A DNA stretch of 11,210 nt. It comes from an uncultured bacterium (GTDB taxonomy: Bacteria; Bacillota; Clostridia; Lachnospirales; Lachnospiraceae). Below the pieces are notes generated by a model, which was given only the letters and a program-made list of their open reading frames with translations, made no database searches and was not told the DNA's origin. Location: positions 1-11,210 of the forward strand of contig CAMGRE010000069.1 of the NCBI GenBank assembly GCA_946061355.1, in the 5' to 3' direction. The position numbers and the translations under genes were made by a program. This document shows, in pieces, positions 6,107-11,210 of the stretch; the stretch's first letter is position 1, and every line of letters begins with the position of its first letter.

Positions 6107-6240
6107 TTAACAGGAACGAAGGAGTTTCATCATTTTGGTGAAGCTCCTTTTTTTTGCGCTTAAGGCGCAGAAAGGAAGATGCTGTTTACACAGCCTGCGC
6201 CTCGCGCAGCGGTCAGGAAATCCCGACCGGTTCCTGTTAA
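6107..6240 (+). ncRNA. Highly structured leader RNA of the liv operon (unrecognised)
   Basis: TTAACAGGAAC at 6107-6117 is the exact reverse complement of GTTCCTGTTAA at 6230-6240, so an 11-bp helix could close the whole leader. Enclosed hairpins are: the terminator hairpin at 6119-6149; TGCGC/GCGCA at 6155-6169 with loop TTAAG; GCTGT/ACAGC at 6181-6194 with loop TTAC; CTGCGC/GCGCAG at 6195-6209 with loop CTC; and CGGTC-GG/CC-GACCG at 6210-6229 with one A-C mismatch. The last three abut one another and the closing helix with no unpaired base between them. I recognise no known riboswitch or T-box in it; the T-box signature is absent. It may be a regulatory RNA, a 5'-end stabiliser or a small inverted-repeat element. 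The helices are seen; function is inferred. Confidence 0.5.
6119..6155 (+). terminator. Intrinsic terminator/attenuator in the liv leader
   Basis: AAGGAGTTTCATC at 6119-6131 pairs with GGTGAAGCTCCTT at 6137-6149, with two G-U pairs and a five-base ATTTT loop. Eight T residues run from 6148 to 6155. It would end transcripts coming from the kinase gene. Because the liv promoter lies upstream of it (start about 6105), it would also cut new liv transcripts to about 50 bases unless it is read through, so it probably works as an attenuator. Confidence 0.85.
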
Positions 6241-6270
6241 GTGCTATGAAAAGCAAAAGGAGGAGAAATT

Positions 6271-7500
6271 ATGAAGAAAAAAATGTTATCCATGTTACTG
6301 GCTTTGACTGTAACAGCTTCCCTTGTGGGTTGTGCGACAACAGGCGGAACTGAGACAGCTGCTCCCGCAGCGGATGCTCCGGCAGAGACAGAAGCAGCAG
6401 CTTCCGAAGCGCCGGCAGATGCGGCAGCTCCCGCAGCAGAAGGCGACACCATCAAGATCGGTGTATCCGCTCCGATCACCGGCGGTCTTGCGCTTTACGG
6501 TGAATCCGCTGTAAACTCTGTGACAATGGCAGTTGATGAGATCAACGCAAACGGCGGTGTGCTTGGCAAACAGCTCGAGGTTGCCGAGTTCGTTGATGAT
6601 AAGGCTGATTCCACAGAGGCTGTAAATGCATATAACAGACTGGTCAGCGACGGTGTTGTTGCCGTGATCGGTACTTATACATCTTCCTGCTCTATTCCGA
6701 TGGGCGAGCGTGCCCAGGAAGAGGGAATGCTTCTCCTTTCTCCCTGCGCTACCAATGCGAAGCTGACACAGATCGGTTCCAATATCTTCCGTGCATGCTT
6801 CATCGATCCCGTACAGGGACCTATGATGGCGAAGTTCGCTAAGGAAGAGATCGGTGCTACCAAGGCAGCGATCATTTTTGCAAAAGACGATGATTATTCC
6901 AACGGTCTTCATGAATCTCTTACAGAGGCATGGAGCGGATACGGACTGGATGTCGTATATGACGGCTCCTGCTCCATCAAAGACGTTGACTACTCCGCAC
7001 AGGTATCTCAGGTTGTTGCTTCCGGTGCTGACGTACTCTTCTATCCCTGCATGCTTGACACTGTGCCGATCCTGGTACAGCAGGCAAGAGAGGCCGGATT
7101 TGAAGGCGCGATCGTAGGCGGCGACGCTTGGGACTGCTCCGATACTTCCGGAAAAGAAGAATATTTCAACAATACATACTATACAAACCATTACGCACCT
7201 GAGGATCCTTCAGAGGCAGTTCAGAATTATGTAGCAGCTTACAAAGAAGCATACGGTGCAGATACCCTGACGGCAGCAGGCGCCTGCTACTATGACAGTG
7301 TCAAGATGGTTGCACAGGCGATCGAAGCAGCCGGAAGCGCTGAGACATCCGCGATCATCGCTGCAATGACAGGTATGACTTACGAAGGTGTTACCGGTTC
7401 CTTCACTCTGGATGAGAACGGCGATCCCAAGAAGCCGATCACATTTGTAGAGTTCCAGGATGGCGCTCCGGTATGGAAGTCAAACGTTATGCCTGAATAA
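6271..7500 (+). CDS. livJ: Branched-chain amino acid ABC transporter, substrate-binding lipoprotein
   Basis: This 409-residue extracytoplasmic receptor captures amino acids and delivers them to the LivHMGF complex. Residues 1-20 are a signal peptide (MKKK then a hydrophobic core) and the lipobox LVGC ends at lipid-bearing Cys21. Residues 22-57 are a low-complexity Ala/Pro/Glu/Thr linker that tethers the binding domain to the membrane. The fold from about 60 on is a type I periplasmic-binding (Leu/Ile/Val) domain: IKIGVSAPITG at 60-70, then AVDEINANGGVLGK, VIGTYTSS and VVASGADVLFYP. AAGACYYDSVKMVAQAI near the C-terminus is typical. AAAAGGAGGAG at 6255-6265 is an excellent ribosome binding site. 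Alanine codons are mostly gct/gca, and repetitive linker codons suggest high expression. A terminator follows, separating it from the permease genes. Leu/Ile/Val specificity is inferred from the family; other amino acids or amides are possible. Confidence 0.93.
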   Translation: MKKKMLSMLLALTVTASLVGCATTGGTETAAPAADAPAETEAAASEAPADAAAPAAEGDTIKIGVSAPITGGLALYGESAVNSVTMAVDEINANGGVLGKQLEVAEFVDDKADSTEAVNAYNRLVSDGVVAVIGTYTSSCSIPMGERAQEEGMLLLSPCATNAKLTQIGSNIFRACFIDPVQGPMMAKFAKEEIGATKAAIIFAKDDDYSNGLHESLTEAWSGYGLDVVYDGSCSIKDVDYSAQVSQVVASGADVLFYPCMLDTVPILVQQAREAGFEGAIVGGDAWDCSDTSGKEEYFNNTYYTNHYAPEDPSEAVQNYVAAYKEAYGADTLTAAGACYYDSVKMVAQAIEAAGSAETSAIIAAMTGMTYEGVTGSFTLDENGDPKKPITFVEFQDGAPVWKSNVMPE

Positions 7501-7560
7501 GGGAAGGCAGATACAAATTTGAATTCTTATATATAAAAAACAGATCAAATGAGTCAAATG

Positions 7561-7595
7561 CGACATGGAGAGTGAATGCTCTCCATGTCGTTTTT
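7561..7595 (+). terminator. Intrinsic terminator between livJ and livH
   Basis: CGACATGGAGAG at 7561-7572 and CTCTCCATGTCG at 7579-7590 form a perfect 12-bp stem with a six-base loop, followed by TTTTT at 7591-7595. I see no convincing promoter between it and livH, so livHMGF presumably depend on read-through. This would give more receptor than membrane complex, or the hairpin may protect the 3' end of a processed livJ mRNA. Confidence 0.88.
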
Positions 7596-7632
7596 CTAAG
7601 GATAATTACTAAACAAGAAAGGGAGTGACGTT

Positions 7633-8520
7633 ATGTCATTGTTTGTACAAAGCATCATCAATGGGTTGAACCAGGGCGCCGTCTATGCACTGGTGGCGCT
7701 GGGATACACCATGGTGTACGGTATTCTGCGTATGATCAACTTTGCGCATAGTGATTTCATCATGGTGGGCAGTTATACGCTGTTTTATACGATTCCCCTG
7801 ATGGTGGCTGCCGGCATGCCGGCATGGCTTTCCGTAGTGGTTGCCATAGCCGTCTGTGTGGTTGTCGGTGTAACGGTAGAGCAGGTTGCCTATAAGCCGG
7901 TCCGCGGCGCGGGTTCCATGTCAGCGCTGATCACCGCCCTCGCCATGAGCCTGTTCCTCGAGAATCTGGCGCTGGTGCTTTTTGGCGCTAATCCCAAATC
8001 CGTACCTGAGATTTTCTCTCTTCCTACATTGAAAGTTCTCGGCATTACACTGCCGTCAAAATATCTTGTGACACTTGCCATCGGTATCCTGATCATGTTC
8101 GGACTGCATGTCTTTATCAAGAAGACAACGCTCGGGAAAGCAATGCGTGCCGTGCCTGAAGATAAGCAGGCGTCCACACTGGTCGGGATCAATGTAAACC
8201 GCGTGATCACGACCACGTTTGCGATCGGTTCCGGACTTGCCGCTGTCGCGGCGCTGATGTATTGCTCCACCTATCCCAGATGTACGACTGAGATGGGTAC
8301 CATGCTCGGTATCAAATCCTTTATTGCAGCCGTGCTCGGCGGTATCGGAAGTATTCCCGGCGCCATGATCGGCGGTATCGTCATCGGTCTTCTGGAAATC
8401 TTTATCAAGGTGTATCTGGCTCCCGGCTGGTATGAGGCAATCACATACAGCATCCTGATCGTTGTGCTGCTTGTAAAGCCTGCCGGTATCATGGGCAAGA
8501 ACGTTGGCGAGAAAGTGTAG
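7633..8520 (+). CDS. livH: Branched-chain amino acid ABC transporter, permease LivH
   Basis: This integral membrane permease has 295 residues and about eight hydrophobic segments, the normal size for LivH. It pairs with LivM to form the translocation path. The N-terminus NGLNQGAVYALVALGYTMVYGILRMINFAHSD (residues 10-41) is the diagnostic LivH signature. The cytoplasmic coupling loop GKAMRAVPEDKQASTLVGI at 168-186 contacts the ATPases. FIAAVLGGIGSIPGAMIGG follows at 230-248, and the C-terminus ends in KPAGIMGK. AAAGGGAG at 7618-7625 is the ribosome binding site, seven bases before the ATG. The gene lies 132 bases after livJ, past the internal terminator, and is directly followed by livM. Confidence 0.96.
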   Translation: MSLFVQSIINGLNQGAVYALVALGYTMVYGILRMINFAHSDFIMVGSYTLFYTIPLMVAAGMPAWLSVVVAIAVCVVVGVTVEQVAYKPVRGAGSMSALITALAMSLFLENLALVLFGANPKSVPEIFSLPTLKVLGITLPSKYLVTLAIGILIMFGLHVFIKKTTLGKAMRAVPEDKQASTLVGINVNRVITTTFAIGSGLAAVAALMYCSTYPRCTTEMGTMLGIKSFIAAVLGGIGSIPGAMIGGIVIGLLEIFIKVYLAPGWYEAITYSILIVVLLVKPAGIMGKNVGEKV

Positions 8521-8529
8521 GTGGTAAAT

Positions 8530-9534
8530 ATGTCAAAAAAAATGAAGATATCCTATCTGATCAATCTGATCGGAGTTATTCTTTTGTATCTGGCGATGAC
8601 CTTTGTTTTTGACAACGGTGTTCTGGGAGCAAAGACAACCTACATTACGGGTATTGCGATCATCGCGATGATGACGATCATTATCGTGTGTTCCCTGAAT
8701 CTGCTCACTGGATACATGGGCGAGTTTTCCCTGGGACATGCGGGCTTTATGTCCACCGGCGCCTTTTCCTCAGCTGCTGTGACGATCGCAATGTTGGAGG
8801 CACACATTGCGCTCCCCACACTTTTGTATTTTATCATTGCCATCCTGGTGGGCGGTCTGTTTTCCGCATTGATGGGCTTTGTGGTCGGCATTCCGGCACT
8901 GCGCCTCCGAGGTGATTATCTGGCAATCGTTACTGTGGCATTTGCCGAGATCGTCCGTGTGGCATTTACCAATTTCCCCATCACAGGCGGTGGTAAGACA
9001 CTGAGCGGTATTCCGAAGGTATCTGATTATCATTATATTTTCTGGGTCACTGTGATCTGTGTCACACTGATGTATATGTATATCCGCTCCCGTTTCGGCA
9101 GAGCCGTGATCGCGATCCGCGAGGATTATATCGCAGCTGCGGCATCCGGTATCAACGTAACCCGCTATAAGGTTATGACCTTTGTACTATCCGCATTTTT
9201 TGCGGGAGTGGCAGGCGGTATTTATTCCCATTACATGACCGCGATCATTCCCACATTCTTTAATTTTATGAAATCATCCGAGTTCCTTACCATGGTAATC
9301 CTGGGAGGTTCCGGATCACTGACAGGCTCCATTATCGGTGCGGCTGTGCTTGCATCGCTTCCGGAGGCACTTAGAGATTTCAGTATCTACCGTATGCTGA
9401 TCTACTCCGTGGTGCTGGTGATCGTCATGATCTTCAAACCATCCGGAATCTTTGGCACCTGGGAATTCTCACTTCCCAGAATTATCTTTAAACTCTTCGG
9501 GAAAAAGGAAGCTAAGGGGGGTGCTGCAAAATGA
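8530..9534 (+). CDS. livM: Branched-chain amino acid ABC transporter, permease LivM
   Basis: This second membrane permease has 334 residues. It starts with a hydrophobic helix (about 8-26) after a basic MSKKMK. The family signature NLLTGYMGEFSLGHAGFMS runs from 57 to 75, and PALRLRGDYLAIVTVAFAEI from 122 to 141. The coupling loop GRAVIAIREDYIAAAASGI lies at 190-208, SGSLTGSIIGA at 261-271 and KPSGIFG at 303-309. The tail FGKKEAKGGAAK is basic and cytoplasmic. A GTG at 8521, directly after the livH stop, is in frame. I prefer the ATG at 8530 because AGGTGG at 8519-8524 is then at a workable distance. The stop overlaps the livG start by four bases (ATGA), which indicates translational coupling. 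Confidence 0.95.
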   Translation: MSKKMKISYLINLIGVILLYLAMTFVFDNGVLGAKTTYITGIAIIAMMTIIIVCSLNLLTGYMGEFSLGHAGFMSTGAFSSAAVTIAMLEAHIALPTLLYFIIAILVGGLFSALMGFVVGIPALRLRGDYLAIVTVAFAEIVRVAFTNFPITGGGKTLSGIPKVSDYHYIFWVTVICVTLMYMYIRSRFGRAVIAIREDYIAAAASGINVTRYKVMTFVLSAFFAGVAGGIYSHYMTAIIPTFFNFMKSSEFLTMVILGGSGSLTGSIIGAAVLASLPEALRDFSIYRMLIYSVVLVIVMIFKPSGIFGTWEFSLPRIIFKLFGKKEAKGGAAK

Positions 9535-10304
9535 GTAAAGAAACACCTGTACTGGAAGCAAAAGGACTCGGAATCCAATTCGGCGGTCTGAAAGCTGTAA
9601 ATGATTTCAGCATTTCCATCGGAAAAAGTGAACTGGTGGGTCTGATCGGTCCGAACGGTGCCGGCAAAACCACGGTGTTCAACCTGCTGACCGGTGTGTA
9701 TCAGCCGACGGAAGGAACGTATTATCTGAACGGCGAGAAGATGAACGGCAAACAGTCACATCAGGTGGTCGCTGCCGGGATTGCCAGAACCTTTCAGAAT
9801 ATCCGCCTGTTTAAGAAAATGACCGTTCTGGAAAATGTAAAGATCGCATTCAACAAAAGCATGAAATACAGTCTGGCTTCGGCATTTCTTCGTCTACCTT
9901 CCTATTGGAAAGAGGAGAATGAGATCGACAGGAAAGCGCGCGAACTCCTTGCATTGTTCAAATTGGAGGATCTTGCGGATCAGGCGGCTGAGAATCTCCC
10001 TTACGGACAGCAGAGAAAGCTGGAGATCGCCAGGGCGCTTGCCACTGACATGAAGGTGCTGCTGTTAGATGAGCCGGCTGCCGGCATGAATCCGACAGAG
10101 ACGGCGGAGTTGTTGGAATCCATCAACCTGATCCGGGACAAGTATCATATTTCCATCCTCTTGATTGAGCATGATATGAGTCTCGTAATGAATATCTGTG
10201 AACGAATTGTGGTGCTGAATTACGGTGAGATTCTTGCTACCGGAACACCTGAGGAGATTTCCCAGAATCCCAAAGTAATAGCAGCCTATCTGGGCGATGA
10301 TTAG
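9531..10304 (+). CDS. livG: Branched-chain amino acid ABC transporter, ATP-binding protein LivG
   Basis: This cytoplasmic ATPase drives transport together with LivF. It has 257 residues, the normal LivG length. The Walker A motif GPNGAGKTT is at 40-48, the Q-loop is in ARTFQNIRLF with Gln89, and the signature is LPYGQQRK at 156-163, the usual LivG variant of LSGGQ. Walker B is VLLLDEPAAGMNP at 176-188 with Glu181 as catalytic base, and the switch histidine is His214 in LIEHDM. The YGQQRKLEIARAL segment and the C-terminal AAYLGDD are typical of LivG. It overlaps livM by four bases and its own ribosome binding site, AAGGGGG, lies within the livM tail. All catalytic residues are present. Confidence 0.96.
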   Translation: MSKETPVLEAKGLGIQFGGLKAVNDFSISIGKSELVGLIGPNGAGKTTVFNLLTGVYQPTEGTYYLNGEKMNGKQSHQVVAAGIARTFQNIRLFKKMTVLENVKIAFNKSMKYSLASAFLRLPSYWKEENEIDRKARELLALFKLEDLADQAAENLPYGQQRKLEIARALATDMKVLLLDEPAAGMNPTETAELLESINLIRDKYHISILLIEHDMSLVMNICERIVVLNYGEILATGTPEEISQNPKVIAAYLGDD

Positions 10305-10314
10305 GAGGTGCACC

Positions 10315-11028
10315 ATGAACTTATTGGAAGTTAGAGATTTGAATGTACATTACGGTGCGATCCATGCGATCCACGATGTATCCATTGATGTTGAGGCGGG
10401 ACAGATCGTGACACTGATCGGTGCGAACGGCGCCGGCAAGACGACAATCCTGCATACGATCTCCGGACTGCACAAGGCGACCAGCGGCAGCGTGACTTTA
10501 GAGGGGCATGACCTGATCAAGACAGAGCCCAGTAAAATCGTGACGCTGGGCATGGCACATGTGCCGGAAGGCAGACATGTATTTGCCCATATGACTGTGG
10601 AAGAAAATCTGGAGATGGGCGCTTTTATCTTCTCCAAAAACAAAGGTGCGACGACAGAGAGCATTCAGGATGTGTATAACCGCTTCCCGAGACTGAAGGA
10701 ACGCCGCAGACAGCTTGCCGGTACACTCTCAGGAGGCGAGCAGCAGATGCTGGCGGTAGGACGTGCACTGATGGCGAAGCCGAAGCTCCTTCTGATGGAT
10801 GAGCCCTCGATGGGACTTTCCCCGATCCTTGTGAAGGAGATCTTCAAGATCATTCAGGAGGTACACAGCCAGGGAATTACCGTTCTGCTGGTTGAGCAGA
10901 ACGCCAGGATGGCGCTGTCCATCGCTGATAAGGCATACGTGCTCGAGACGGGCAGGATCAAGATGAGCGGTGACGCCAAAGAACTGATGAGCAACGACGA
11001 TGTGAGAAAAGCTTATCTGGGAGTATAA
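10315..11028 (+). CDS. livF: Branched-chain amino acid ABC transporter, ATP-binding protein LivF
   Basis: This is the second ATPase of the importer, with 237 residues from the chosen start. The Walker A motif GANGAGKTT is at 36-44, VPEGRHVF at 83-90 occupies the Q-loop region as usual in LivF, and the signature LSGGEQQ is at 138-144. Walker B is LLLMDEPSMGLSP at 158-170 with Glu163. The switch position is a glutamine (Gln195 in VEQN), a normal LivF feature and not a defect. The frame is open from an ATG at 10297 inside livG. I chose 10315 because AGGAGGTG at 10303-10310 directly precedes it and NLLEVRDLNVHYG is the usual N-terminus. The gene starts 10 bases after the livG stop and is the last gene of the operon. 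Confidence 0.96.
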   Translation: MNLLEVRDLNVHYGAIHAIHDVSIDVEAGQIVTLIGANGAGKTTILHTISGLHKATSGSVTLEGHDLIKTEPSKIVTLGMAHVPEGRHVFAHMTVEENLEMGAFIFSKNKGATTESIQDVYNRFPRLKERRRQLAGTLSGGEQQMLAVGRALMAKPKLLLMDEPSMGLSPILVKEIFKIIQEVHSQGITVLLVEQNARMALSIADKAYVLETGRIKMSGDAKELMSNDDVRKAYLGV

Positions 11029-11036
11029 TAATAAGG

Positions 11037-11079
11037 AAAGAGACTGTTGCAGTGTGAACTGATGTGATAGTCTCTTTTT
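11037..11079 (+). terminator. Intrinsic terminator of the liv operon
   Basis: AAAGAGACT at 11037-11045 pairs with AGTCTCTTT at 11069-11077, with TTTTT at 11075-11079. The 23-base loop contains a small CAGT/ACTG helix. It lies nine bases after the livF stop. It could also serve a gene arriving on the minus strand. Confidence 0.8.
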
Positions 11080-11134
11080 ATTTGCCGATTTTATGAAAAA
11101 GAGCAGCATATTGCTTTCGAAAAGTGTCCTAGTA

Positions 11135-11209
11135 TCATCCATTTTCGAGGAGGATGATGAACAGGGCGGCGAGGACTGTCTGAGCACTGCCGGTTTTCAA
11201 AACTTTGGA
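11135..11209 (-). CDS. Possible 3' end of a convergent gene (unrecognised hydrophobic C-terminus)
   Basis: On the minus strand the frame is open from the window edge for 24 codons and ends in TGA at 11137-11135. The peptide contains a hydrophobic stretch, TVLAALFIILLENG, at its very end. Its codons end mostly in C or G (ctc, gcc, atc, ttc), like the confident genes here, whereas the overlapping + strand frames use rarer codons. The position, just past the liv terminator, suits a convergent gene. I do not recognise the family, and 24 codons are too few to be sure it is coding. Confidence 0.33.
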   Translation of the reverse strand, partial: SKVLKTGSAQTVLAALFIILLENG

Positions 11210-11210
11210 T

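Noticed and set aside
6105..6270. T-box or known amino acid riboswitch in the liv leader
   Set aside because: The T-box GGTGG-containing antiterminator sequence and specifier-loop layout are absent, and the terminator comes only about 14 bases after the predicted start.
6179..6274. 31-codon leader ORF whose TGA overlaps the livJ ATG (ATGA), suggesting coupling
   Set aside because: The purine-rich GGAAG is only about two bases from its ATG, too close to work. The peptide is not rich in Leu, Ile or Val, and livJ has its own excellent ribosome binding site.
6135..6353. Leu-rich frame starting TTG/GTG in the liv leader, as a possible attenuation peptide
   Set aside because: It uses non-ATG starts, begins inside the terminator hairpin and runs 83 bases into livJ in another frame. 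Its Leu codons are not clustered as in a classic leader peptide.
6295..7191. Minus-strand open frame of 298 codons opposite livJ
   Set aside because: It lies entirely within livJ, is Cys/Arg-rich with no recognisable domain, and mirrors the codon pattern of livJ.
11093..11210. Open + strand frame (MKKSSILLSK...) running off the window end
   Set aside because: It has no ribosome binding site, begins 14 bases after the liv terminator U-tract, and uses rare codons (ata, cta); the minus-strand frame here looks more like coding DNA.

Overview
The window looks like a chromosomal segment of a spore-forming, Gram-positive anaerobe of the Clostridia, probably Lachnospiraceae. This rests on strong AGGAGG-type ribosome binding sites, the NAD-linked (PyrK/PyrD, class 1B) dihydroorotate dehydrogenase, a SipL-type spore morphogenesis protein with SPOCS and LysM domains, a clostridial-type cytidylate-kinase-like protein and two lipoproteins. 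The taxon is inferred from gene content, not from a database search. All ten confident genes are on the + strand.

Positions 85-3596 hold a PrcB-like lipoprotein gene followed by three pyrimidine biosynthesis genes: pyrC (dihydroorotase), pyrK (electron-transfer subunit) and pyrD (catalytic subunit). PyrC makes dihydroorotate, which PyrD oxidises to orotate, and PyrK passes the electrons to NAD+. The genes are tightly packed, and pyrK and pyrD overlap by one base.

Positions 3609-5260 hold a sipL-like sporulation gene with its own terminator. The short gap between pyrD and sipL carries a long hairpin whose 3' arm contains the sipL Shine-Dalgarno. A sigma-E-like promoter is embedded in its 5' half and loop. 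This arrangement would keep sipL silent on pyr read-through mRNA but allow translation from its own sporulation transcript.

Positions 5304-6155 hold a single-gene unit for a cytidylate-kinase-like protein. Its near-consensus vegetative promoter (TTGACA-N17-TATGAT) has a 13/15 match to the CodY box in its spacer.

Positions 6053-11079 hold a complete branched-chain amino acid ABC importer, livJ-livH-livM-livG-livF: a lipoprotein receptor, two permeases and two ATPases. It has a good promoter with a weaker CodY-like site just upstream and an early intrinsic terminator. Its unusual leader of consecutive hairpins is closed by an 11-bp helix that begins at the predicted 5' end of the mRNA. A second, perfect 12-bp terminator lies between livJ and livH and probably makes the receptor more abundant than the membrane complex. 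A third terminator ends the operon. The last ~75 bases may be the 3' end of a convergent gene on the minus strand.

The two observations most worth checking are the sipL hairpin/promoter switch (3609-3668) and the structured liv leader RNA (6105-6240). I saw no mobile element, CRISPR array, tRNA or rRNA.
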